Shown piece by piece: positions 36,674 through 49,939 of a stretch of 64,000 nucleotides of DNA; positions within the stretch are counted from its first letter, which is position 1, and the number at the start of each line of letters is the position of its first letter. This stretch comes from Sipunculus nudus. Its lineage: Eukaryota > Annelida > Sipuncula > Golfingiida > Sipunculidae. Where the stretch lies: positions 60,796,250 to 60,860,249 of the forward strand of contig CM049318.1 of assembly GCA_026874595.1 (NCBI GenBank). Direction: 5' to 3'. The notes beneath the pieces are model-generated. The model was not told the DNA's origin and ran no database searches. It worked only from the letters and a program-made list of their open reading frames with translations. Position numbers and translations under genes: made by a program.

Positions 36674-38515
36674 GGGGCGGCAATTTAGATAGTTAAAAAA
36701 ACATTTAGTTTGAATCTCTGCCGACGAACACTCTAAATAAACTCTTCAAAGAATAAGTCTGTCTGAACTAAGGATACATATATTTGAGACAAATTTTACA
36801 AATGTTACAGGAGTTGGCCAGTAGATGTCGCTGGCATATATTAACACCGGCCTCAAATTAAAGGGGTCTAAAAATGCTATTTTGCCCTGTCTGCCAAGCA
36901 TGTCGTAGAGGACTGCAGCGAGGACAAAATTGGATAGGGTACAAGTCTAACAGTTAAATATCCGTAAAATTGTATTCCATTACAATATAACTTCCTACCA
37001 GCCTTCGTTGATCCTTCACTCAGAGGAAGATAGGCGCACGTCCCAGGGGCTGTGGTTATCGACCGATGTAATCCCGGCAACACATCTTTTGCTTCAGTAA
37101 AACCGGCATTCCTTGACTAATTAATTAAAGTGCCATTAATCAATGGGCCCAGACAAATGTGACCTTGCGCTGGTTACGTTAGTTGCCAGCCAAGGTGCAA
37201 GACGCGGGAAGTGTATAGAAAAAGAGTCCATCACCCAGGACTATTCGGGCACCGGCATTTATATAACTAGCGGCACCTATGCCCTCCTGACGGTCAAGAC
37301 ACTATCGGGCGGTCAGAGTGGCACTACATGTGGTTTTAATAACTGTCCTAAAAACCTCGACCAGGAAGCAACTTCTTTTGTCCTTTTGATAAGTATCCTG
37401 TACATGCATAGAAATAGCCAGGACAGTCGTTTAATATGTTTGTTTACAATATCCACCATGTACTTCCGGTAAAACGCGATACATATCGGTAAATTTCCCT
37501 GCACGTTTGAAGAATATCTGACCGCATAAAAACGAATTATATTTTGTGATAATTATATTAAGTAGGTCTTCATGAAGACGGAGTTCATGCTTTACTTTCT
37601 GCAAGTATTGTTCTATTATATTTCTCAATCATAGCCTCATAATGTTACAAGTATCGGCAGGGTAACGCGATAAAGTCATGTAGTATATGAACCGCCATTA
37701 CCTTTTTAGGTTTCTGCTTGACTGTTGTGTCATGGCTGCATGCGGGCCCTATTGGTACAATTAGAATGTCTGTTTTTGAATGCCACTAACAAACCATTGA
37801 CCTATCCTTTTAAATGTTACAGATGCAATTAACGCTGGCCCAGGGGACCGTCATATTAATTCATTATTTCACATCCCCGCCTTTTCTCTTTCACTATAGA
37901 GTTTACCTTATACAATACTAATATCCATGAAAGATGAATTTCGCTAAATATAAATAAACTGACCATGTAATGTTGCCTTTAAAAGCGGGGAGGTGGAACA
38001 GGGTTATAGAAATATCAGCTTTGTTTTCACAGGGCGACTATAATCATTTGAGAATTCGAGTTCAAAAGAATAAATCATTGATTTTTCATTCTCTTGCTTT
38101 CTTTTCCAAACATAATAGAACCATGGAATAACTACAGGATCCATCTCTCATAAACTTGTAAATTAGAACTCCGTTCACGACCATGACATTTGAAAAGCAC
38201 AGAAAGTTATTAGCCAATATTCAGAGGTAAAATGCCTTGAGCAGACGGCCGTTGACGTAAATCCAATACATATAAAGATATTTAAGCGGGAGACCTTCGT
38301 TTTCCGCGGAGAGCTGAGGTCTTTTATATCCCGATAGCAGCGATAACTGGGAGGACCGAACGACCAGCATTTACAGTCAGTACAGGATCGACTTCTCACA
38401 GCACAGATGAACCAGAGACACTGAGAACGTTTTTAAGGGCCAGATGGTGTGTTTCCGGTGTTTTCGGTAGAATAGGCCTGCCAGTTGAGTACTACATCTG
38501 CTGAAGCTTGTTTGT
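36674..38515. other. Non-coding spacer
   Basis: No exon supported. A TATAAAAG on the minus strand near 38323-38330 is not followed by a convincing reading frame. Confidence 0.4.
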
Positions 38516-38587
38516 CAGTGGCGGATCCAGAGTGATGCGCCCGAGGCGCGCGCCCATCCGTTAAGCTGTAACACCTCTCATGTTATC

Positions 38588-38630
<43 letters not shown>

Positions 38631-38761
38631 TTATTTATTCATTTACAAAATAACAAATTAAATGCCCAATTTAAGAATTTAGTTTTCATAATACACAACG
38701 ATCGCCAACCCAGTTTTGCCCCCCCCCCCCCCCATCCGTTCTGGAATTGGTTCCACCACTG
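38516..38761. mobile_element. Short MITE of the CAGTGGCGGATCC family
   Basis: A 246-bp element with inverted ends: CAGTGGCGGATCCAGAG at the left and CAGTGGTGGAACCAATTCC at the right read inwards. It carries a (CT)n tract (about 38592-38629) and a poly-C tract about 40 bp inside the right end. The flanks share only CTTGT and do not show a clean duplication, so the boundaries are likely but not proven. CAG-starting ends suggest hAT-like transposition. Confidence 0.5.
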
Positions 38762-40594
38762 CTTGTATCATCCGTGACGTCATCAGTTGCCTGCTTGCAT
38801 AACACATATCAGCCCTCTGACAGTGTTCTGTTCGAATACAAAGTACCAGATACAGACCCTGTTTGTACCGCTTATATACAGTATTCATACTATTCCGTGT
38901 GATACACAGGGTGCAGCCAGGACTTTGAGAAAGGGATTGTTCCTAGTTTTTTGTGCTAAATTTCAGCCCTGTTGGAAATCTAGCGCAAATAGTAAATGCC
39001 AGTAGAAAGACAAAACAGTTGGAATCCATGGTTTTGTTCTCGGTTGACCTATTTAGATCTACCCACAAAATGTGTTGACCCAGATATGTCTATTGAAATT
39101 CATATTGTACCTAAAATCGGCCTACCGTCTGATATACCCAGCCGTAAAGTGTATATTGCCTTAAGCACAAGCCTATCGGTCTGAATTCCCGACTAAGGTA
39201 CACTTGACTTTTATCTGTTATATCGATCCCACTCTCCATGTGACCCTACAAATTAATCATTTTTACCGACTCTGGAGACAATAAATCATTCTCCTGCACC
39301 TGTTGCTCATGTTATATTCAAGCAGATACTCTGGTACAAGGGACGTCTCCGGGAATTCTGTTCTAACATGCATGTAAACGGTTGGTTTCTCAGGCACCAC
39401 GCGCATCAATTTTGACCTCACGCATATTTTTTTTTTCATTTGATTTTTATTAGAAGTTTACTGATTTGTGCTGCAGCTGCTCCGACTTTCCTTTAAAGAA
39501 AAAAAATTATAAAAGTCCGATACGATTTCCATATGCTATATTATGTTTGTACCATAAAACCAAACAATTCTTTTGTTAACATGTTGTCCCCTGGTCTTAT
39601 TAATTTTGTTTATCGAAAATCTTTAACGAAAGATTTAAAATTGCCCGCCCGCACTGATTCCTGAAAAATGTACCTGAGAAACCTACCTTTTTGGTAAAAG
39701 TGGCCTGAATGGTTTAATCTTGTGAGGCCACCTGACCTATCAACTGCATAAAACTAAAGTTTAATCGTGGAATAATAATGCATATATTAAATGTTGTGTT
39801 TATCCATATTACCAGTTATTGCGTTGAGGCAGGTCCATGATGCCTCGGTCGCGTTTATGCGGGATGGGGTTTCCATGGGTGGTTTTAACGTGTGACGTCT
39901 CATCCCCCACATAAAAGATGTGATACTTGATACATTTTCCAGGTATTTCCATTATTTACCTGTAATGTATTACATAAATCTTTTATAATTTCAGATTACA
40001 CTCTCATTCACATTCAATGTTTCTTCATAAATCATTTATTACGCATATTACTTTTATTGTTTTTTTTCCCTCATTATTAAAGGTTTTTGACATTTGTAAT
40101 GTAGGTATTTTTCATGGAATGACATACCGAAAGCAAAGCTTCTGAAATAAACTTGTGTACATCAAAGTAGTTTTACTATTGATCTCTTGCCTGAGTGAGA
40201 TCAGTAAGTTCATGTATGAAGGCTGTAAGATGGGATTTGCAAAATCAAACTTTGTGAGCTGAAAGTCGGGAATCATCTTGGATATGAAAGTCAGATATTG
40301 GTCATATCCTAAAATTGACACCAAAGATGATTTTATGGACCCAACAAACCTAAAGAAATCTTTTTGACGCCAAGTAATGGAGAAAAAAAAAATTAAATGG
40401 CAGGCAGTGTCCATTTTTTATTTCGGCCTGTAACGGATTCCGCCCACACCACCAGCCTATCTTTTTACCTTCGCTCGGTGGCAAATTTTATTTGTGTGCA
40501 AATTTGAAAAAATGTTTGGCAGGGTAGGATGACACCCAAGGAAAAGTCCATTAAATTTTGAGGCAATCTGAATAAACATTATATATTCCAAAGG
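38762..40594. other. Non-coding spacer
   Basis: AT-rich with no supported exon. Small reading frames here lack splice sites or protein-like composition. Confidence 0.45.
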
Positions 40595-40765
40595 TTTACA
40601 CACGGCAAGCTGTCACCAAGAACACAAAATGTCTCGCAGCAAAATGTCACCAGAACACATCGCTTTGGTCACCCAGAAGACAATGTGTCCTCAACAAAAT
40701 ACAACAAAACATTACCAGCAAAATGTTATCCACAGAGTGTCACGCAGCAAGGTGTCACCCAGTGT
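40595..40765. repeat. Short degenerate tandem repeat
   Basis: Loosely repeated units of about 20-25 bp with the core CAAAATGTCACCAG / GCAAGGTGTCACCC. It is strongly diverged. Confidence 0.4.
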
Positions 40766-41274
40766 CTGTTACGAATAATCGGACGTACAAAACACCTGAC
40801 GGCTACACTAATGACATCTACCCAGCTATTTAAACTGACCAGCGGCACCACACGGCTAGCACGTCTCATCTATAAACGCAACCTATTACCCTGACATTCT
40901 GTAAGGTTTAATCGCTGCGACTTAGATCAGTCATGCAGGCCGAGTAAACAAAGTAGATTTAACGCTATTTGTTCAGTGCAGTTTGATATTTCGTTTGGAC
41001 TCAACCAGTCAATTCATTCATTATCTCGGGTAATTTATCTGTCTCCACATACATCTATTGTTTGGAAACCATTTACCGGGTAAAGGACATGCCATTGTCT
41101 GTCTGAGTTTCGTTTAAGGTATGTAGGTTGAGGTTTAAATCAGATGAAATACCCGAACATAGGTCTCTGAAACGCATACATTATCTTGCATCAGACAAAT
41201 ACGTTTATATGACATATATTATCTCTTTTTTTTTAATTTGGCAAAAGAAAAAGAACACTAAAGAATAAGAAGAA

Positions 41275-41460
41275 ATGTGCTAGAGGTTGTGCACAGGACC
41301 CAAAGCCTGGAGATCATGAGTTCAAATCTCAACAGAGGAACAATGAGATAATTCACGGTCACTGTAAAGGCTGTGCTAAATCGCTGGTTTTTACTTACAA
41401 ACGAGTGCGCCTTTTGGGAGGTCTCCCGTCTTATGACTCAGCAATGTGGATGAATACACA
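41275..41460 (+). mobile_element. Possible tRNA-derived SINE
   Basis: A B-box-like GAGTTCAAATCTC lies at about 41318-41330, after a weakly A-box-like GCTAGAGGTTGTGCAC, followed by about 130 bp of unrelated sequence. It cannot fold as a full tRNA. The call rests on the B box and its spacing. Confidence 0.3.
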
Positions 41461-41739
41461 CCGAGGACCTCAGCCAAAAAAAAAAGATAATAAAGCGTTA
41501 AATATCATAATATAATTAAACGTATTAACCAGACTAGGCCATACTTTCAGTGACTGTATTAAAATCCGAGCTGAAGAAGTCAAGTGGTAGGAGAATAAAA
41601 CGATCAGTCATTTGTGAGAGGGACTAAAGCTATTTTTATTTTTTTTTTAACATTGAACGATGAGCTAATATGCTAACCGATAACGGGTGCTTTCTGATTA
41701 GGAGCAATAATGAATATGTAGTTTTATGTCTTCTTTGGT

Positions 41740-42290
41740 TATCACGTGACAATGAACATAACGGTTTTGTGTGATAATAAACAAATGGATGTTATTCTAT
41801 ATTTATCTTATAGGTGTTTTTCAATGGAGATTTTAACTGTTAAGGTTTATGTGATAATGATATGTGATATGTTGTTTGTCTATGAACACATCAGTCGGTG
41901 ATTTCTGGTGAACATATATTCGTTATTAAATAAAAATCAAATATGTGTTGTTTGTAATGAACAAATAGGTGTTATTTGATAATAAACTTTTCTGTGGTAT
42001 CTGTGTTATTAAAAATAAGAGTTATTTGATAATGAGAATTGGAGGACACGTGTTATATTGTCATGAACATAGGGTGTTAGACGATAATGAACAAATTAGC
42101 TGTTATTTGATAATGAACATCGGTGGTATTTGAAAATGAACACATATGTGTTATTTGGTGAAGGACATAAGTGTTATTTTGTTTTGAACAAATATGTGCT
42201 ATATGATAATGAACAAATAGATGTTATTTGATAATAAACCGATCTTTGGTTTAAAAAAAAATGAACAAATATGAGTGATTTGATAATGAA
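41740..42290. repeat. Degenerate minisatellite, unit about 27-30 bp
   Basis: Diverged head-to-tail copies of GTGTTATTTGATAATGAACA with A/T-rich linkers over about 550 bp. The copies are best conserved at 42060-42280. Confidence 0.75.
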
Positions 42291-42975
42291 ATAGACACCT
42301 GGGGTGAAGCATGTACAAGATGGAAAGGGCACGGGTAGGGCATTCTGGGAAGGCTCACTGAAAGAGGCAAAGGGGAGTTAATGGGACTTAATGGAAGACA
42401 AATCCATAAAACATCTCCGGGGGAAAAACCAAAGCTTTGAACACTGTCCCCTGGGAAAACTAATTGGACCAGGTCTGACATATTACTCGGTGAACGTATA
42501 CTAAACCCGGTTACTGAAGTCCCGTGGTATGTAAATAAAACACCCTAGTAATTTAATTATTATTGTGATTTGATATAACAGTAATGCGCGGGCTAGTTTT
42601 TAGTTGCCATTCGGTTATGACGTCGGTAATGATAAACGGGGAAGGTTTGAAGCAGTGGTTTTTTGGGGATGGTATAACCTGGGCAGGGATTGCTTCTAAA
42701 ATGAAAGTGAACAGCCGATATAGCCGGTGTAACGACCTGCAAATTACCCCCTTTTACATCTAACCCCCCCCCCCCACGGGAATACGAACACAAGCACCCC
42801 CGGAAAAAGCCCCAACCCCTGAAACAATTACCCCCACTCAAAATAACCCACCTCCTCGTATGACAGAGAGGATAAACCCCCGCCTCCTCATCAAATTATA
42901 TATATTTTGTTTAGAAATTTGTTTCTCGTATTTTTTTTAGCTCAGTTGTAAGTCATCTGAGCTATAGCTACCACT
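42291..42975. other. Non-coding spacer
   Basis: No exon is seen. A poly-C run lies near 42764-42774 and there are C-rich stretches around it. Confidence 0.45.
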
Positions 42976-42980
42976 CATTG

Positions 42981-44960
42981 CAGTGGCGGATCCAGAGGGG
43001 GAGCTTTGGGGGCTGAAGCCCCCCCCCCCCCCGTAAATCACTGTTATAGGCCTTTTTATCAGAGAAATATGTTTATGCTCGTTATGTCCTTATGTCATTT
43101 GCATTATTTTATTTATAATTACCATATAGCATTTAACAAAAGACAAATTCAACAACAACAAAAAATTGGGGAAAAATGGAACTAAAAGCGTGTGTCTGTG
43201 CAATGCCCATATCTATTTATATTTTAAAAGAATAAATTCGAATACCCACAATGGATGCAGACATTAACTTGGTTTTTATATGATAGAGGAATGCTTATAT
43301 ATAGATGCGTTCTTGCATGTGCACGGTTCAATTTCCACTCCTTTGATATGATCACAAATGATAATTGATAGCGCATTTATAGGTTATGGGGTTGGGTATA
43401 TAACTGCTTCCCCCCCCCCCCCACCGAATTCTAAAAATATGCGAATACTATGAAGTTATATGCAAATTTGCAAAAAAAAAAGTCTTTTCGTACATAAGGA
43501 TCACGATAGGATTTTTTTGTTCATGTTTGTGCACTGGTATTTGTGTAATTTTACCCAAATAAAGAGCTGTCATAAGTTTTAAACATGCATGCGTGTTTTT
43601 ACAGATTAATATTTTCCATCAAGCCTGCATTTATAACACACTAGCTGATAAACCCGGTATACCGGGTTTTTACCGGGGTTTGGGAGATATATTTACTAAG
43701 ATATTGAATGTTGGCTCATTTTTTATTATGAAAGTTAAAATAAAATATAGATTTTTAGTGGGGTACTCTCGGAATACGATATGTACAAATATTTTTTACT
43801 GTTATTTTGTGGCGCTATGCTCGTGGCAAAAATCATACCCCGGTATGTTCACCTTGAAGACCTGGTCAGTGATGGTTTACATTGCGAACCGGAATGAGAC
43901 GCGGAGGCATACAGTGTTTCGTTGATATTTGACTGGTTTCTATCGTTGGACGTATAAAGAATAGGTTGATGTGAGGAACACATGAAAGATTAATTATATG
44001 TACGTTGCAATGAAACTGTTCCTGAAGAAGGAAACAGAAATATGCATACATCGTAAGTAGCAGAAACGGACTCAGTGGGACTCCATGCAGTGGGTCCGTA
44101 TCCCATTTCCAGCCACCGCAACCTTTTTTTATCGTATAAGACAAATTTTGAGGCCTGAAACCCCCGCCACCACCCCAGCCCTGTTCCTGAAATTGGGACC
44201 TTGAATAAGTTTTGTCATTGATCCTCCTAGGTTGAACTCTCCATTTCATAAAGGGAGAAACATGTGTTTTTCTCTTTTACATACCACGCGCGTGGGTAAA
44301 ATCCCCCATTGAAAGCAAGCGTTATTCATATGAACAATAGTTTTAGTGTTAGAGGTTAAGTGACCACGATGCACGCATTCCGGTGATTGCAGAAGGCAGT
44401 TCGGCTGTGCTCGGTAAAAAAACGGCAAAATCACTCAAAATTATATGTATATTAAAAAATATTTATTTTCATATCGCCTATGTCACTGCGGGGATAATAA
44501 CCTTTAAAATGATGTATGGCACAATATTGTACACAACGCAGTTTTAGAAAAGATTGCGAACAAACGTGAACCGAATTCCTTTTATAAGTATTAGATACTG
44601 GAGGTTATTTTAATCAAGAAAATGTTGCTTCTTTATTATATATTGCGCCAAATTATTAAGCTGTTATGCTTTTTGTAATTTATTTAGTATTTCCTGCCTG
44701 TCAAGCATTGTACAGGAGTATACAACGGATGAGCGAGTTGCAAGTACTTCCGAAATATATTTTCAAATACAATTACCAATAATCATAATATGAAAATATT
44801 TACTTTTGAGTCTACATTTACGTTTCGTCCATTGCCCATGTTTTTACACTTCTAAATAGTATATATATATTATAATTTGCACTTTATCTGTATCAAATTA
44901 AAACCAGTTTCTGATTCTAGCCCCCCCCCCCCCTGTTGAAAAATCCTGGATCCGCCCCTG
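42981..44960. mobile_element. Possible 2-kb element with GGCGGATCCAG inverted ends
   Basis: The left end reads CAGTGGCGGATCCAGAGG; the right end, read inwards, reads CAGGGGCGGATCCAGGAT. Both flanks carry CATTG next to the ends (42976-42980 and 44961-44965). Poly-C tracts lie about 40 bp inside the left end and about 25 bp inside the right end, as in the short relative at 38516-38761. No transposase frame is visible, so the interior is non-autonomous or decayed. The two ends could instead be from separate insertions. Confidence 0.4.
43641..43676 (-). mobile_element. Helitron-like 3' terminus
   Basis: On the minus strand a perfect 20-bp palindrome (AAACCCGGTATACCGGGTTT, 43650-43669) is followed by ATCAG and CTAG, then T. 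A GC-rich hairpin shortly before a CTRR end followed by T is the pattern of Helitron 3' ends. No Rep/helicase frame and no 5' TC end were located. Confidence 0.35.
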
Positions 44961-44969
44961 CATTGCCCG

Positions 44970-47105
44970 TCGTCCGTCCGTTAACAGGACACGAATCGTA
45001 ACCGTAGGCCCTAGAAACTTTTAACTGAACATCTAAGGTCCATGAAAATTCTCTTTGGAAACCTGAAATTAAGTCTCTGTTACTGATATCAACAGAGCTA
45101 TGGGGCTCGTAAGTACCCCCAGAATAAAATAAATAACTCCAGTATCTGAATAACTATTGCATTGATCGCCATGATTCTTTGAATAGATATTGATCATGGA
45201 GTGTTTCATCAGTTGCTGCAGACTGGTGGCGCCACCTTTTACGAAATTTTACGCATTTTCGACTCTATTTTTGAGACTTTCAAATGAAGCGGTGGTCCTG
45301 TAAAAGGTCAAAAAATCATATCCGTTGGACCTAGAATCTTCTCACTCGACATCCAGGGAGATCTTTGAAAATTCTCCTGAAATTATATTTCTATTATCCA
45401 TATCTTTCGAGCTATGGGGCTCGTAAATACCCCCCCCCCCCCCCCCAAAAAAAAATAAGTAAAAATTTTATACGCAAGCTCGAGTATCTGAATAACTAAT
45501 GCATTAATCGTCATGATACTTTCCATGCATATTGATCATTGAGTGTTTCATCAGTTTCTATAGCATGGTGGAGCCCCCTTTTTTATTTTTTTTTATATTT
45601 TTTCTCCATTTTTGAGAACTTCAGATGAAGCGGTCTGGCTGTTTATAGGACACAAACCGTAACTGTTAGACCTAGAACTATCTAACTGTACATCTAGGGA
45701 GTTCACAGGCAAATCTCCATGGAAACCTAAAATTAGGCCATGGTTACAAATACTTTGCGAATTATGGAACGAACACATGATTTTTAAACACCCAGTGAGT
45801 CAGATCGGGCACAAATTGTATCCATTTGGCCTAGAATCTTCTAACATAACTTCGTGGAAAGTCCATGAAAAATCTCCTTTGAAACCTGAAGTCTCTGTGA
45901 CCCTTATCCTCCGAGCTATGGGGCTCGAAAGTACCCCCAAGAATAATTAAAAATTTGATACAAAGCTCCAGTATCTGAATAACAATTGCATTGATCGCCA
46001 TGATTATTGCAGGCATATAGGTCATGGAGTGTTTCATAAGTACCTGCAGTTTGGTGGCGCCACCGGTATTTTTACGAAATGTTACGCATTTTCCTCTTTT
46101 TATTTTGAGACCTTCAAATGAAGTGGTCTGGCTTTTAATTGGGCACAAACCGTAACCGTTATAGACATAGAAATTTCTAACTTTACATCAAGGGAGGTCC
46201 AAGGGAATTTCCCTGGAAACCTGAAATTAGGTCGTGTTGACCTATATTTGCGAATTGAGAGGAGAAAACGTGATTTTTTGACACTCAGTGAGTAAGATGG
46301 GTATAAATTGCATCCGTTTGGCCTATAATCTTCAACTTGTCATCGAGGGAGGTCCATGAAAAATCTCCTTGGAAACCTGAAATTAGGTCACTATGACCCA
46401 TGTTCTCTGAGCTATGAGGCTCGGAACCCCCCCCCCCCCCCCCCCACAGAATAATCAAATATCTGATACAAAAACTCCAGTATCTGAATAACTAATGCAG
46501 TGATTGCCATTATTCCATCCATGCATATTGATAATGGAGTGTTTTTCCTGGGCACAGTTGGCGCAACCTGTAATTTCAAATTTTTACACATTTTTTTCTA
46601 TTTTTTAGACCTTCAAATGAAGCGATCTGGCTTTTAATTGGGCACAAATCGAAACAGTTAGATCTAAAAACTTCTAACTGTACTGCCAGTTCAAGGCAAA
46701 TCTTCTTTGAAACCTGAAATAAGGACACAGTGACCTATATTCTGCAAGATATGTTTAAGAACATGACTAGAGCACCCTATAGGACATATTTTCATGATTG
46801 GTTACAGTTGGACCTAGAAAAGTCTAATTTGATGAAGATCCAGGGAGGTTGCTATAAACATTTCTGAATAAAAACCCTGAAATAATGTCACTGTGACCTA
46901 TATTCTGCGAGCTGTGTGAACACGCCATGGCTCTTAGTCAGATGGGCACAAATGGTAGCAGTTGGTTATAATATAAAGTCAGTGTAACCTTTATCTAAGG
47001 TCTATTGGTAAAATGCATGATTTTGAGCACTCTGGGAGTCATTTTACCCATTGTTCAAGGTTCCTTGAATTCAGCTGAGCATCATGGCCCATGGGCCACT
47101 TGTAT
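44970..47105. repeat. Degenerate compound tandem repeat (about 490-500 bp period)
   Basis: A motif of the form GACCTAGAATCTTCTAACT, followed some 30 bp later by CTCCTTGGAAACCTGAAATTA and then by GAGCTATGGGGCTCG, recurs near 45010, 45330, 45669, 45830, 46165, 46321, 46662 and 46811. From the second copy on, the spacings alternate between about 335-340 and 150-160 bp, so the real unit is a two-part repeat. Short poly-C tracts follow the GGGGCTCG in several copies. The 3' border resembles text near 19670-19745. No coding potential is seen. Confidence 0.75.
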
Positions 47106-47110
47106 TTTAT

Positions 47111-48473
47111 CCAAATCAGTCTCACTCACAATTATATAACAAAATACTATAACCTAACATTTATGATAATTCAATGGGACAATTGACGAGTAAACCAAAT
47201 TTTACAATTTCTCAGTACTAAATATATGATTGACAATGATTGAGAAAATATCCAGAAACTATAGATAAGATGATGGGATTTCTAACATTCGCGTTCTTTT
47301 CCCTGAGAAATTTAGTGAGGGGACCAAAAGGTTCTTTCTCCAAGCCCTTAAAAAGTGGTCCTTTAACGTAACTCACAGATCAAAAGAACGCCACGGTTTA
47401 TTTTATCTAAATTTTAGATTATTTAAAAAAATCATTTCTGCATTAGATGTTTTGGAATAAACTGTTTTTTTTAATTATTTAAAACTAATTTAAATCGCTT
47501 ATAAATTAAAACATGTTCCATCAAAACATAGTTTCATTTACCTAAATGTAGAAAATCTTCTTAAATTTCAGAAAATGTACACTTCAAGGGGTCCCAAAGC
47601 AGCAGAATGTTCAATGCAAAGGAAAAACTGAAACAAAGACCGGTCATACTGGGCTACCAGTTCCAAATAGATTTGGCTCCGCATGCATTGCTAAAACTAC
47701 CAGTACTCTGGCTCCATGGGACAAATGTCGTTTTCAAATGAACCTCAGGGGGAATATTTAATTAATTTCATCCTACCATCTGTAATCTTAGATATATGTC
47801 GTCTCTTATCCCCGTATTTTGTAATCTATTTCAACTCTTACCACGGTATTCTGATTTCTGTTTCATCTCCCCACGGTAGTCGGAATGCAATGTTATCTCC
47901 TACCCCCGGTATTATGAAACCAATGTCATCTCCTACCCCCGGTAACTTTAAATTACATTTAATATCTGACTTCCGATTGTCTGAAACCCGTTTCATCTCC
48001 TATACTTCTGGAAATCTGCCAACAAAATATTGTTGAGAAAATGTCCTGCTCCTTGTTATCTAAATCCATTTCATCTGCTACCCGCGGGAATACGATAGCG
48101 ATATCATTCTATTCTATTCTGAGTGCGACTTTAAGTTTAAGATGGTGGTGGTGGCCGGGGGGGGGGGGGGGGGGGGGGGATTACTATGAAGCAGCGGTGG
48201 ATCTGAAATTGCTACACCTGGACTAAAGTTCTGGTATTGATCCTACGATCAATAATTGAGCAGTGGAGGACGCCCTGGAGAGACTCATTACCTGTACCTG
48301 CTATCACACTACACGGGGTTTTCTGTAAATGTTTCAAGATATGAAAAGTGCTCTTCTGATTTCCCAGTATGTGACATTCACTATTTCCGCACGGAATGAC
48401 AAAAGAACCCATCTACGTTGTCTAGACCAGAAAAATGAAAGTTGTCTTAAAATATCAGCCCCCCCCCCCCTTC

Positions 48474-48513
<40 letters not shown>

Positions 48514-48633
48514 AGTAATGATATTTTACCGCATGGGAAAAACTTTGAAAATGCATTATAAATGATTTTTGATTGGGATATGGGTTTATAAAAAAAAAAA
48601 AACTTTCTACATCTGCGGCAAGTTCTGTGCGAT
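47111..48633. other. Non-coding spacer
   Basis: No exon supported. Around 47820-48100 there is a loose repetition of TTTCATCTCCTACCCCCGGTA. It also holds a 22-bp G run (about 48158-48179) and a (GTCT)n/(CT)n tract (about 48474-48513). Confidence 0.45.
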
Positions 48634-48637
48634 TTAA

Positions 48638-49089
48638 AGGAACCTAATCCGATACTGGCGTCTATTAACTAAAGATAATCCCTTGTACCTTATATATAAA
48701 TAGGGCAGAAAAGGCCGAACTCATCGCACCCAGGCTGTGCGTTTTGTTTATATCCACATGTAGGGGCCCACTAAGAAAATAAATCCAAGTTCAAGAAGGA
48801 TATCTGGTGGCAAGTCATAGGAAACCAGAATTTTGCACAGGGCGTTTTACAACTAGTAACCTTTCAGCCTCTTCACATATACAACCAAGGTTATAGGTTA
48901 CATCGTTTTCCTGTTTGTCAACTTTGGCGCATGCATTTGCCGTGTTTACTGACAGCTCTTTGGTAAATAAGCTCATACATTCGACACAGAGACGTTCTGA
49001 GCACAAATTGCCTATATTCATTGATATGTACCCAGAGTAAACCAGGAATCACATACATTATACAGACAAATACAGGTGAATAGCTGCCT
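48638..49089. mobile_element. MITE with TTAA target site, copy 2
   Basis: A 452-bp element between TTAA at 48634-48637 and TTAA at 49090-49093. The ends are AGGAACCTAATCC and, read inwards from the right, AGGCAGCTATTCACC. It is a shorter relative of 35966-36669, without the nested fragment. It is non-coding. Confidence 0.7.
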
Positions 49090-49093
49090 TTAA

Positions 49094-49939
49094 CATACTT
49101 TGTAAACGATTCTTATATTTTAAAATAATATATAAATAAAATATTTTATTGCTAATAATGATGGAAACATTTAAAATTACCCGAGAAATTTAAAACTGCT
49201 CAGAATATTATGACCTGTACCAAACTGCATGTGTATTTATCTTTAATAATCTGACCAATTAATTCTGGAAAAAAATGACCCAGGCCTGTAGAATAAATGA
49301 ATATTCGTGATTTGTTTTACCGTGACATATAGACCAGTGCTATTAAAATAATCATATTTTGCCCGTTGCAAAACGTTGATTGATCCCAAATTGAGCATAC
49401 CAGTCATTGCTCAATTTTTCTTGAATAATTATGAGGTCACCCGCATGACTATCATGTCTTGAACCAATATGTGTCAATAAACAGGGCCCAGCAAACCAAG
49501 GTAAGCAGATCTCAAACTCAAAAGATGGTTTTACTACAGGTTACAGCCAAGATGTCAATCAAGTCTGACTTACCTGTATTAACAAGCCCATAGGCAAACT
49601 GAGAATATGTGATTCCTCTCATTACACATGTGTGGTTTTGTATACACCTCATTGATTAGATAAGTCAGTTAAAGGTAATTTTTCTTCATGTTAAATTTTA
49701 ATGACAGAAAAACACATTTAACGTTATAAAGTTTTAATGTGTATTACGTTGACCAGGCAGTTCACAAATGTTCTTTAAAAAATGTGCATTTTATGAATTT
49801 TTGGACGACATAAGACCTTATGGCTGATATAAGAGTTGACGTCTTACCTTGGACCGCGGCGTCGCCCCTGTAACGTGTACCTGGTGCAGGTGATAGCTAG
49901 ACCAGACCCGGGAAGATCCGCAAATCCCGGCACGTTGTC
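49094..49939. other. Non-coding spacer ending in a GC-rich patch
   Basis: AT-rich up to about 49840, then GC-rich. A strong minus-strand donor (CAAG|GTAAGACG) at about 49852 hints at an exon on the opposite strand within 49853-49960, but I found no open frame for it. Confidence 0.35.

Noticed and set aside
38175-38399. Cysteine-containing minus-strand frame near a TATAAAAG
   Set aside because: The TATA-like motif lies inside the frame rather than upstream, and no splice sites or conserved pattern support it.
43593-43925. 110-codon plus-strand frame
   Set aside because: It runs through the Helitron-like palindrome and has no protein-like features.
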